This document shows positions 9,819 to 17,997 of a stretch of DNA of 64,000 bases, one piece after another. Position 1 is the stretch's first letter. Every line of letters begins with the position of its first letter. Made by a program: the position numbers and the translations under genes. Source of the stretch: Thermomonas sp. (GTDB taxonomy: Bacteria; Pseudomonadota; Gammaproteobacteria; Xanthomonadales; Xanthomonadaceae); contig NZ_JAMLIW010000002.1 in the NCBI RefSeq assembly GCF_023953935.1, positions 248,001 to 312,000 of the forward strand, written 5' to 3'. The notes beneath the pieces were generated by a model, which saw nothing but the letters and a program-made list of their open reading frames with translations, made no database searches and was not told where the DNA came from.

Positions 9819-12800
9819 TCAGCCATTTTCGGCCTTGCTGGCGCTGGCGGCATCCGACCCCGGGACGACGGTGGCCGGCGCGGGCGCAGGTGCGGCCGTC
9901 GGCGCCGCGTTCGGCACCACCTCGACCTTGGGCTGGGACCAGGGGCCGGTGATGCGGTAGGTCTTGGCTCCGATGCCGCGCATCGGGCGGTCCAGCACCG
10001 CATTGGCCAACGCGCCCACGGCCGCGCCGGCCGGGCCGCCGGCCAGCGCGCCGACGGCGGTCAGCAATCCGCCGGAATGGGGCTTGACCTCGACGGTCTG
10101 GTCGAAGCGCTGGTTGCGCAGGTCGGTGTTGCCGCGCACCGCGATGTCCGCCGCCGGCCCGCGGATCGACAGGTTGTCGGTATGCAGCTGGCCGTTGGCC
10201 AGATGCGATTGGCCCTTGATTCGATCGAAGGCGAAGCCCTTGGCGAAAAAATCGCTGAAGTCCAGGGTCAGGCGCCGCCGCAGTTGGGTGACGCCCAGCA
10301 GCCCGAGCACCCGTCCGGCCCCCGGCTCGATTTCCAGCAGGCGGCCATCGCGGGCGTCCAGCGTCAGATCGGCGGTGACATTGGCGAGATCGAAACGATC
10401 CGGGCTGCCGCGCCAGTTCGCGACGAGGTTCAAGGTCCCTTCGCCGCCCGCCACCTGGCCGTCCAGGCCCAATCCATTCAACAGCGCCCCGATATCGTCG
10501 CTGTCCACGGCCAGCTTCAGGTCGCTGCGCGCGTTGGCGCCGGTCCCGACCCAACTCCCGCTGCCCTTGAACCGCTGCTTGCCGCCGGTCGTGGCGAACT
10601 CGTCCAGGCGCAGCCCGCCGGCCATCGGCGAGGTGCGGAAACGGGCGTGGCCGATGGCGGTGTTGCCAAGCCGGAGGTCGTCCACGTCGAAGGCCAGTGC
10701 GGGAATCTCGGCCGGGTTGATTTGCGGCGTGAGGTCCTTGGTCGCAGCGGGCGCGCGCGTCGTGGCCGGCGCCGGAAATCGCCCGACCGCGGCCGGCCAA
10801 TGCAGGCGCTCGAAGCGCCCGGTGACGGGGGCACCCGCACCCTCCGGCACCCGCAAGCGGCCGCTGATGTCCTTGGACTGCACGCTGATGTCGCTCCCCC
10901 GACCGGCCGGCTGCATGCGCAAGCTCACGTCCGCGAACTCCGCGCCCAGCAGGCGCAGGCGCTGGACGCCGAGGTTGGCGCCAAGCAAGGGTGGCCGGGA
11001 CGTGCCCTGCCCGCCGGCCAGCAGGCCAATCCACTCCAGCGCATCGAATTGCTCGGCTTGGCCCTGGATCAACAAGCCGTTGGCGGGTGGTTCCCCGGCC
11101 GCCGCGCCACCCAGCACGATTCGCAACCCGGTCTTGTCGCCACGGGTGCGCGCATGCAGCGCGATGACGTCCCCCAACTTGGCCTCGACTTCACCCTGAT
11201 CCAGCGGCAGACGGATGGCAACGTCGGTGGCCAGCACCTGCGCCGCCGGCTTGTGCAGCGGTTGTGGAAGGTCAAGCCGGGTGCCGACCAAGTCGCTCCG
11301 CAGCCGCAGAACGGACGGGGCAGCGGCTCCCGCAGCGACCCCGACACCGCGCGGGATGGCGATCTCGGCGGTCCAGGTCGAACGCCCGGACGCGTAGGGA
11401 ACCAGCCACTTCAGGCTATCGACTCGTCCGAGCAGGCCGCCGATCTCGTGGCTGGCCTGCAGCTGCGCCTCGAAGGCCTGCGCGGGGTCGCGCACCTTCG
11501 GCCCAGCGCGCAGCGTCAGCGTTCCCGGCGCGCCTTCATTCCTGACCTGCAGCCCTTCGGCCAGAAAACCATCCTGATCGTAGCGCGCCTGCCCACGCAG
11601 CTGCTGGAAATCCAGATTCCAGCGCTGTTCGCGCAGGCGCACGCCATCCAGCGTCACCGTGCCATCGACCTTGGCCGCATGCGGCTGGTCGGCGCCCAGC
11701 GGCAGAGTCATGTCGAACGTCGCCCGCGCCGAGCCTTCCGCCTGCAGGTTGTCCATGACCTCGCCGTAGTCCTTGTGCAGCGGGCTGGCCGAGAGCATGG
11801 CGAGGAAACGCGACGCATCGGCGCCGGCCACCGCGCCCACCTTGAGCTCCGATTCACTGAATCTCCGGATCCCGGCCTGCAGCGCGCCGACCTGCACGCC
11901 CGCCAGCTGCGCGCGTCCGCTGACGGTGAAGCCGTCGGCGATGAAGCTCAGGTCGGCATCCATGCGCTCGGCGGCCGGCCAGTCCGGCTGGAACTTGATC
12001 GTGCCGTTGTCGATGTGCGCTTCGGCGCGAAACACGCCGGCACCGGCCAGGCCCGGTTCGTTGCGGAACGGCCAGTCGCCCAGGTCGCCGGCCACGACCG
12101 CGTGGACCCGGCGCAGGGTGCCGCCGCGCAGCGCCGCATCCAGCCATTGCACCGTCGCCTTGGGCATCAGGTGGTGGATCCAGAAGCCGTGGGCCAACGC
12201 GATCGGGGTGTCGCCGATGTCGGCCGCAATGTCCAGGTGCGGCATGCGGCCATCGTTGCGGAAGCTGATCCCGCCGCGCGCCTGCGCCTGCAATTGCCCG
12301 CCGTCGATCTTCAGGCCCGGCGTGCGCACGGTCCAACCCTCGGCCTCGCGCCACAGCACCGCCTCGCCGTCCAGGTGGAACGCATGCACGACGCCGAAGC
12401 CGGCCGGCCAGTCGAACGCCACCTGCGCGCTGCGGTCAAAGCGCATCCGCAACCCGTCCTGATCGCCCTGCAGCCAGCCGGACACCCCGCGCATGCCCGG
12501 CTCGTGCCGGACCGGATTGAAGCGGAAATCGCGGATGCGCGCACTGGCGCGGAGGCCGTCACCGCGTGCCCCGCGCACATCCACGTCCTCCAGCAGGGCT
12601 TCCGGCGCGGCGGCCTGGAGCCAGTGCCGCGTGCCGCCCGGCAGCGCGCTGCTGATCGCCGCCAGCTGCAGCAGCGGCGCCGTCGGCAGTCGACGCGCGC
12701 GCAGGCCATAACGCTGGCCACCGGCCACGGCCACGCCGTCCAGCACCCAATCCCGGCCGTCGTTGATGCGCAGCTTCGGCACCCGCAGCTGCCAATTCCG

Positions 12801-13706
12801 GACCGTGCCCGACCACTGCGCATCCACGTCGAGCGCCGACCAGCGCCGCGTCTGCGGCAGCGATCCCGCCAACGCCGCACCGCGCAGCGCCACTTCGCGC
12901 AGCGACCCATCCACCCGGATGCCGACGATGCGGTGCTCACGCAGCAGCCCCCAGGTTCGCAATCGTCCGCTGCCCGCTTCCGGGGTCACCCCAGCCACCG
13001 CGAACGCGCCGGCCAGCTGGCTCAAGTCGGCGCGCTGCGAGCCGGCATACACGCTTCCATCGCCGCTGACGCGGTCGAAGTCCACCGCCACCGCGACCGG
13101 ATCGGTGCTTTCGCGCAGCCAGGCCAACGCCCCGGCACGCAGGCGCGGGCCGTGCACCTGCATCCGCACGTCGATCCGCGGCAGGCGCAGGTCGACACCA
13201 AGCTCGGGCGCCAGGATCCGCAGGCGCGCCTGCGCCAGCTGCAGTTCGCCCAGCGACTCCAGCGCGGACAGCGGATCGTCACCCTCCTGCTGCCCCGGCA
13301 GGCCGCGCACCTGCCACTGCCCGTTGGCGGCGCGCCGCAGGGTCAGATCCAGCCCGCGCAGGCGGACTTCGGTGAACGAGCGTCCCGGCAACAGCCCGGT
13401 GTATTGCGCGATCAACACCTCGGCCGCACCGATCCGCACCGGGTCGGCGGGATTGCCGACCCGCAGACCATCCAGCCGCAGCAGCGGCCCACGGCGGGTC
13501 CAGCGCGTGCTCAGATGGTCGAACGCCACCGGCCGCCCGGCGCGTGAGCTCAGCCAGGCCGCCACCCGCTGCGGATGTCGCTCCAGCACCGGCAGCAGCA
13601 GCATGCCCACGCCGTTGCCCACCGCCAGCAACAGCGCCAGCGCGACGAACGCATGCGACACATGCCGCCGCAGCCAGGTCAACCCCTGTCGCCACGGCAA
13701 CGTCAT
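9819..13706 (-). CDS. yhdP: YhdP family AsmA-like lipid-transport protein
   Basis: The 1295-residue protein has one N-terminal membrane anchor (residues about 18-38, FVALALLLAVGNGVGMLLLP) followed by a very long beta-rich periplasmic region. Landmarks include the YhdP/DUF3971 pattern (LSTRWTRRGPLLRLDGLRVG) and the AsmA-like C-terminus ending in VLGLLGVTQLRRRLTLDFSD and AVLDRPMRGIGAKTYRITGPW. In E. coli YhdP acts with TamB and YdbH in moving phospholipid from inner to outer membrane. Here it lies between rng and tldD, as in many gammaproteobacteria. A hydrophilic Ala-rich tail of about 30 residues ends the protein. A YdbH-like gene is present at 40442. Confidence 0.92.
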   Translation of the reverse strand: MTLPWRQGLTWLRRHVSHAFVALALLLAVGNGVGMLLLPVLERHPQRVAAWLSSRAGRPVAFDHLSTRWTRRGPLLRLDGLRVGNPADPVRIGAAEVLIAQYTGLLPGRSFTEVRLRGLDLTLRRAANGQWQVRGLPGQQEGDDPLSALESLGELQLAQARLRILAPELGVDLRLPRIDVRMQVHGPRLRAGALAWLRESTDPVAVAVDFDRVSGDGSVYAGSQRADLSQLAGAFAVAGVTPEAGSGRLRTWGLLREHRIVGIRVDGSLREVALRGAALAGSLPQTRRWSALDVDAQWSGTVRNWQLRVPKLRINDGRDWVLDGVAVAGGQRYGLRARRLPTAPLLQLAAISSALPGGTRHWLQAAAPEALLEDVDVRGARGDGLRASARIRDFRFNPVRHEPGMRGVSGWLQGDQDGLRMRFDRSAQVAFDWPAGFGVVHAFHLDGEAVLWREAEGWTVRTPGLKIDGGQLQAQARGGISFRNDGRMPHLDIAADIGDTPIALAHGFWIHHLMPKATVQWLDAALRGGTLRRVHAVVAGDLGDWPFRNEPGLAGAGVFRAEAHIDNGTIKFQPDWPAAERMDADLSFIADGFTVSGRAQLAGVQVGALQAGIRRFSESELKVGAVAGADASRFLAMLSASPLHKDYGEVMDNLQAEGSARATFDMTLPLGADQPHAAKVDGTVTLDGVRLREQRWNLDFQQLRGQARYDQDGFLAEGLQVRNEGAPGTLTLRAGPKVRDPAQAFEAQLQASHEIGGLLGRVDSLKWLVPYASGRSTWTAEIAIPRGVGVAAGAAAPSVLRLRSDLVGTRLDLPQPLHKPAAQVLATDVAIRLPLDQGEVEAKLGDVIALHARTRGDKTGLRIVLGGAAAGEPPANGLLIQGQAEQFDALEWIGLLAGGQGTSRPPLLGANLGVQRLRLLGAEFADVSLRMQPAGRGSDISVQSKDISGRLRVPEGAGAPVTGRFERLHWPAAVGRFPAPATTRAPAATKDLTPQINPAEIPALAFDVDDLRLGNTAIGHARFRTSPMAGGLRLDEFATTGGKQRFKGSGSWVGTGANARSDLKLAVDSDDIGALLNGLGLDGQVAGGEGTLNLVANWRGSPDRFDLANVTADLTLDARDGRLLEIEPGAGRVLGLLGVTQLRRRLTLDFSDFFAKGFAFDRIKGQSHLANGQLHTDNLSIRGPAADIAVRGNTDLRNQRFDQTVEVKPHSGGLLTAVGALAGGPAGAAVGALANAVLDRPMRGIGAKTYRITGPWSQPKVEVVPNAAPTAAPAPAPATVVPGSDAASASKAENG

Positions 13707-13730
13707 GGGCGGGGCCTTTGGCCGGGATCG

Positions 13731-13810
13731 GTGATTGGTGATTGGTGATTGGTGATCGGGGAAAGCAACCGTCTGCTTTCGCGAATCACCAATGACGAAT
13801 CACCAATCAC
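13731..13810. repeat. Heptamer fold-back element between rng and yhdP
   Basis: Four forward units (13731-13758, the last GTGATCG) are followed by GGGAAAGC, an 8-base loop, GCTTTCGC and four reverse-complement units (13783-13810, one being CAATGAC). The two 36-base arms pair almost perfectly, with a few mismatches. It starts 5 bases downstream of the rng stop codon and ends 24 bases upstream of the yhdP start, so any attenuation would separate maf-rng from yhdP-tldD expression. Confidence 0.9.
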
Positions 13811-13814
13811 GGCC

Positions 13815-15293
13815 TCAAAGCAGCACGACATCGAACTGCTCCTGCAGATACTGCGCATCGCTCTGGAAGCGGATGGTCTTGCCGAGGAATTCCTCCAGCT
13901 CCGCCACCGCGTTCGATTCGTCCTCGGTGATCCGCGCCACCACCTTGGGCGAGGCGATCACCAGCAGCCGGGCGGCCTCGAACTGGCGCACCGCGCGCAC
14001 GATCTCGCGGAAGATTTCGTAGGTGACGGTTTCGGCGGTGCGCACCATGCCGCGCCCGCCGCATTCGTGGCAGGTTTCGCTCAGCCGCCGTTGCAGGCTT
14101 TCCACGGTCCGCTTGCGGGTCATCTCGACCAGGCCCAGCGGCGAGAAATCGTAGACTGTGGTCTTGGCGTGGTCCTTGGTCAGCGATTTTTCCAGCGTCC
14201 GCAGCACCTGCCGACGGTGCTCGGCGTCCTGCATGTCGATGAAGTCGATGATGATGATGCCGCCCAGATTGCGCAGCCGAAGCTGCCGCGCCACCGCCTG
14301 CGCGGCCTCGAGATTGGTGCGGAACACGGTCTCTTCCAGGTTGCGCTGGCCGAGAAAACTGCCGGTGTTGACATCGACCGTGGTCATCGCTTCGGTCTGG
14401 TCGATCACCAGATAACCGCCGGACTTGAGCGGCACCTGCTTGTCGAGCGCACGCTGGATCTCGTCCTCCACGCCATACAGGTCGAAGATCGGGCGCGAGC
14501 CGGAATAGTGTTCGATCTTGTCGGCCAGCGCCGGCATGTAGCGGGCGGCGAATTCGCGCAGGCGCTGGCAGGTTTCATTGGAATCGACCTTGACCTTTTC
14601 GACGTCACGCCGGATCAAGTCCCGCACCGCGCGCAGCGGCAGGCTCAGGTCTTCGTAGACCCGGCTGCCGACCTCGGCCTCGGCGGCCGCCCGCTCCTCC
14701 AGCGCCCACACCCGCCCGAGATAGGCCACATCCTCCGCCAGCGCTTCGGTCGACTGGCCCTCGGCATTGGTGCGGACGATGTAGCCATGGCCGGTGCCCC
14801 TGGCCAGCCCGCCGACCTGTTCCTTCAACCGCGCCCGCTCGTCCTCGTCTTCGATCCGGGCCGAGACGCCGATGACCTTCGAACGCGGCAACAGCACCAG
14901 ATAGCGGGAAGGGATGCTGATCTGGGTGGTCAGGCGTGCGCCCTTGCTGCCGATCGGGTCCTTGACGACCTGCACGATCACCTCGGCGCCATCGCGCAGG
15001 GTCTCGGTGATCGGCGGCGGCGCGATCGGCGCGGCGTCCTCGCTCTCGGCCACCTCCAGCGGCGGCGCCCAGTACACGTCGTTGGCATGCAGGAAGGCAG
15101 CGCGATCCAGCCCGATGTCGACGAAGGCGGCCTGCATGCCGGGCATCACCCGCAGCACCTTGCCCTTGTAGATGTTGCCGACCACGCCGCGCTGGCTGCC
15201 GCGTTCGATGTGCAGCTCCTGCAGCATGCCGTTTTCGACCACCGCCACCCGGGTTTCGCGCGGCGTCACATTGACCAGCAATTCCTCACTCAT
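13815..15293 (-). CDS. rng: Ribonuclease G
   Basis: RNase G trims the 5' end of 16S rRNA and helps mRNA turnover. The 492-residue protein has an S1 RNA-binding domain (residues about 35-130, IYKGKVLRVMPGMQAAFVDIG), the catalytic acidic residues in MTTVDVNTGSF and IIIIDFIDMQD, and the zinc-link CHECGGRG that holds the dimer together. Its short length, without an RNase E-type scaffold tail, identifies RNase G. ATG at 15293 overlaps the maf stop by 4 bases (ATGA), indicating translational coupling. A longer in-frame start exists but would run through maf in another frame. Confidence 0.96.
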   Translation of the reverse strand: MSEELLVNVTPRETRVAVVENGMLQELHIERGSQRGVVGNIYKGKVLRVMPGMQAAFVDIGLDRAAFLHANDVYWAPPLEVAESEDAAPIAPPPITETLRDGAEVIVQVVKDPIGSKGARLTTQISIPSRYLVLLPRSKVIGVSARIEDEDERARLKEQVGGLARGTGHGYIVRTNAEGQSTEALAEDVAYLGRVWALEERAAAEAEVGSRVYEDLSLPLRAVRDLIRRDVEKVKVDSNETCQRLREFAARYMPALADKIEHYSGSRPIFDLYGVEDEIQRALDKQVPLKSGGYLVIDQTEAMTTVDVNTGSFLGQRNLEETVFRTNLEAAQAVARQLRLRNLGGIIIIDFIDMQDAEHRRQVLRTLEKSLTKDHAKTTVYDFSPLGLVEMTRKRTVESLQRRLSETCHECGGRGMVRTAETVTYEIFREIVRAVRQFEAARLLVIASPKVVARITEDESNAVAELEEFLGKTIRFQSDAQYLQEQFDVVLL

Positions 15294-15859
15294 GGCAGCA
15301 CCCCGAACTGGCGCAGCAGGCCGGCTGTTTCGTGCAGGGGCAGGCCCATGACACCGGAATGACTGCCGTCCAGGCGCGCGACCTGCGCCTCGAACACGCC
15401 CTGGATGGCGTAGGCGCCGGCCTTGCCGCGCCACTCGCCGGATTCCAGATAGCGCGCGATCGCGGCCTCCGACAGCGGCGCCACCGTGACGCGGCTGAGC
15501 GACACCGCCTGCGCCTCGCGCCCGGCCGACACCACTGCCACCGCGGTCAGCACCTCGTGGCTGCGGCCCGACAGCCGACGCAGCATCGCCGCAGCTGCCG
15601 CGGCGTCGGCCGGCTTGCCGAACACCTCGCCCTCGAGGATCACTTCGGTATCCGCGCCCAGCACCACCGCCCCCGCCACCGCCACCACGGCGAGCAAGCC
15701 GGCGCCCGCTTTTTCGCGGGCCACGCGACGAACGTAGTCGGACGCAGCTTCGTTTGCCCCCTGCCGTTCGGGAACGTCGAGGTCGAGGATGCCGAATTCC
15801 AGCCCGAGCCGGGCCAGCAACTCGGCGCGGCGCGGGGAGCGCGAGGCCAGATGCAACAT
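15290..15859 (-). CDS. maf: Maf-like nucleotide pyrophosphatase
   Basis: Maf proteins hydrolyse non-canonical or excess nucleoside triphosphates; the YhdE type prefers dTTP/UTP. The 189-residue protein has the N-terminal LASRSPRRAELLARLGL substrate loop, the LGADTEV acidic motif, the FGKPAD lysine motif and the YAIQG segment. The gene begins the maf-rng unit and overlaps rng by 4 bases. A -10-like TAGACT ends 6 bases before the ATG, so its message is probably leaderless. Confidence 0.92.
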   Translation of the reverse strand: MLHLASRSPRRAELLARLGLEFGILDLDVPERQGANEAASDYVRRVAREKAGAGLLAVVAVAGAVVLGADTEVILEGEVFGKPADAAAAAAMLRRLSGRSHEVLTAVAVVSAGREAQAVSLSRVTVAPLSEAAIARYLESGEWRGKAGAYAIQGVFEAQVARLDGSHSGVMGLPLHETAGLLRQFGVLP

Positions 15860-15865
15860 GCGTGC

Positions 15866-15871
15866 AGTCTA
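15866..15871 (-). promoter_or_regulatory. -10 box of leaderless promoter for maf-rng
   Basis: The reverse strand reads TAGACT, then 6 bases, then the maf ATG at 15859. No Shine-Dalgarno is present. Confidence 0.5.
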
Positions 15872-16051
15872 AGGCAAGCCGGGTGCCATCCCGCCCGCTT
15901 CCACCGTACACACCAGCCCGCGTTCAGGCGCGAACGCCCGGCTGGCCGCACGATCAACCCCGGCCGGCGCCCCGATGCGTACATTTGTCCATTGTGCCCG
16001 TTCGATTCCACGCCAACGGGTGCCTGCTACTCTCCCATCACGGAGTTCACC

Positions 16052-16780
16052 ATGTCCTTCCGCACGCTCTTGCTCACCGGCCTTCTTGCTACCGCCATGC
16101 CCATGACCGCATCCGCCCAGCAGGTTTCACCCGCCGTCGCCGCCGCCGCGCAGGGCACCACCCTCACCGTGTCCGCCACCGGCGAAGCCAGCCGGGCGCC
16201 CGATTTCGCCAGCGTCAGCGCCGAGGTCGTCACTCAGGCCGACGCGGCCGACGTGGCGATGCGCGACAACGCCGCCCGGATGAACGAGGTGCTCGCCGCG
16301 CTGCGCAGCGCCGGCATCGCCGAGCGCGACATCCAGACCAGTCGCGTCTCGCTGGCACCGCAGTACCGCTACGAACAGAACCAGACACCGGCCATCGTCG
16401 GCTATCAGGCCAACAATGCGGTGGCGGTCAAGGTGCGCGAGCTGGCGCGCCTCGGCCGGGTGCTGGACGCGCTGATCGCGCCGGGCGCCAACCAGATCAA
16501 TGGCCCCGAGTTCGGCATCGAACATCCGGAGGCCGCCTATGCCGAAGCCCGCCGCGACGCGGTGCGCAAGGCGCTGGCGCAGGCCCAGACCTATGCCGAC
16601 GCCCTCGGCGTGAAGGTGCGGCGGATCATCCGCATCAACGAAGGCGGTGCCAGCGCCAACCTGCCAATGCCGCGGATGCGCGCCATGGCCGCGCCGGTCG
16701 CCGACGTCGCCACGCCGATTGCCAGTGGCGAAACCACGCTGAGCGTGCAGGTGGAAGTCGAGTTCGAGCTCGGCAGCTGA
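16052..16780 (+). CDS. SIMPL domain (DUF541) exported protein
   Basis: The 242-residue protein has a signal peptide (residues 1-23, ending TASA) and is periplasmic or outer-membrane associated. The rest is a SIMPL/DUF541 domain: TTLTVSATGEASRAPDFASVSAEV near the N-terminus, a middle GIAERDIQTSRVSLAPQYRYE, and a C-terminal beta strand ETTLSVQVEVEFEL. E. coli YggE, a homologue, is linked to oxidative stress tolerance; the biochemical role is unknown. ATG at 16052 has GGAG 8 bases upstream and starts the signal peptide exactly. The gene is monocistronic, divergent from maf. Confidence 0.9.
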   Translation: MSFRTLLLTGLLATAMPMTASAQQVSPAVAAAAQGTTLTVSATGEASRAPDFASVSAEVVTQADAADVAMRDNAARMNEVLAALRSAGIAERDIQTSRVSLAPQYRYEQNQTPAIVGYQANNAVAVKVRELARLGRVLDALIAPGANQINGPEFGIEHPEAAYAEARRDAVRKALAQAQTYADALGVKVRRIIRINEGGASANLPMPRMRAMAAPVADVATPIASGETTLSVQVEVEFELGS

Positions 16781-17116
16781 TCCGTTCGCCTCCTTCGCAA
16801 ACCGCACCGGCAACGGGCCGTTGCAGGTTCGTTCAGACAATGTCGCCACGACGCCAACCCGGCATCGGTTGCCCGTGGCGCCCGCGCACCGCGCCGAAGC
16901 CAAGGCGTGGCAAGGCTTTCGGCCGCCCCCAGGGGTCTTCCTCCAACGTGTTGCGGAGCCACGCCGCCGGGTTTTCCCGCACGTCGGAACCCGCTTGCCG
17001 GATCGCCGCATTCGTTGCAGCTTGAAAGCGCGTCGCGGTGGACGGCAACCCCAAGTCCCGCCTCCGCGCGTTGCATGGTTCAAGGTGTCAGCAACCCAGC
17101 CCGAAGGAGGTCGACC
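16781..17116. other. 336-base intergenic region without a credible gene
   Basis: A tight palindrome (7-base arms, 1-base centre) lies at 16810-16824, just after the SIMPL stop. The rest is GC-rich, with a 73-codon reverse reading frame (16833-17054) that has no ribosome-binding site. I have the impression that similar degenerate intergenic sequence recurs in related genomes, so a dispersed repeat is possible, but this cannot be tested here. Confidence 0.4.
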
Positions 17117-17830
17117 ATGATCCACGCCATCGCCAAAGCCCACGCATCCGCCGGTGGTTTCGCCCTGATCCGCCCGGCCTCCGCGCCGCATCCGCAGGCC
17201 AGCCGCATCATCGCCCTGAGCAGTGCGCTCGCGCTCAATCTGCTGCTGGGCGGGGTGATCATGCTGCCGATCTCGCTGCCGCCGCCAGTCATCGAGTCGA
17301 CCGCGCCGGCCAACCCGACCTTCGTCTTCCTGCCCAAGCCCGTGGAACCCGTGGTGGTTCCGGTCGAGCTCCCCAAGCCCGTCCTCCCGCCGCCGCGGGT
17401 CGATCATTCGGTCGCGCCGCCGCGTCACGCCGTGGCGACCGTGAATACAAGCAGCCAGCTCACGATGCCGACCGGGACCGAACCGGTTCTTGATACATCC
17501 GACCTGAACGATCTGGCGCCGCCCACGGATATCGGCGCCGGCTTCGACCCGACCCCGGTGCAGCTGGCCTATCGCAGCGCGCCGCCGCCCGTCTATCCGC
17601 GCAACGCCCAGCGCCGCGGCTTTGCCGGGACAGTGCAACTGCGGGTGCTGGTTGGCGTCGATGGCCGCCCGCTGGAAGTGACGATCGACCGCAGCAGTGG
17701 CTTCCGCGAGTTGGACGAAGCCGCGCGCGAACAGGTCCTCGCCCGCTGGCTGTTCCAGCCGGCCGTGCGCGATGGGCGCACGGTGCAGGCGGTCGGACTG
17801 ATCCCGATCACCTTCAGCCTGCAACGCTGA
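17117..17830 (+). CDS. TonB family protein
   Basis: The 237-residue protein has a short cytoplasmic N-terminus, a membrane anchor (residues about 36-56, IIALSSALALNLLLGGVIML), a Pro-rich periplasmic linker (PVEPVVVPVELPKPVLPPPR) and a C-terminal TonB domain: PPVYPRNAQRRGFAGTVQLR, then VDGRPLEVTIDRSSGFRELDEAA and a closing RWLFQPAVRDG. TonB carries energy from the ExbB-ExbD proton channel to outer-membrane receptors. No exbB, exbD or receptor gene is next to it, so it is an orphan TonB that may share ExbBD or serve a special receptor. ATG at 17117 is fixed by a strong GAAGGAGG ribosome-binding site. Confidence 0.88.
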   Translation: MIHAIAKAHASAGGFALIRPASAPHPQASRIIALSSALALNLLLGGVIMLPISLPPPVIESTAPANPTFVFLPKPVEPVVVPVELPKPVLPPPRVDHSVAPPRHAVATVNTSSQLTMPTGTEPVLDTSDLNDLAPPTDIGAGFDPTPVQLAYRSAPPPVYPRNAQRRGFAGTVQLRVLVGVDGRPLEVTIDRSSGFRELDEAAREQVLARWLFQPAVRDGRTVQAVGLIPITFSLQR

Positions 17831-17997
17831 CCGGCGGTCCCCGGCGTGCCACGGAAGGCGCGCCGGCGGCATGAGTGCATGCCGAATCGGAAGGTTCACC
17901 GGCCTGCGTTTTCATGGCTTCATGCCCGCGCATCCTTTCAACGGACGCAACCGCGCAGGGATGATCGCAGCACCTCGAACGGCACGGAGTGCCCGCG

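Noticed and set aside
8982-13547. A 1521-codon open frame on the + strand
   Set aside because: It is antisense to yhdP. The product is His/Gln/Arg/Ala-rich without domains, a typical shadow in GC-rich DNA, while the reverse frame encodes a recognisable protein.
15294-15911. Longer rng start giving a 698-residue protein
   Set aside because: The extra part overlaps maf in another frame and looks non-coding; the known RNase G start is at 15293 and is coupled to maf by ATGA.
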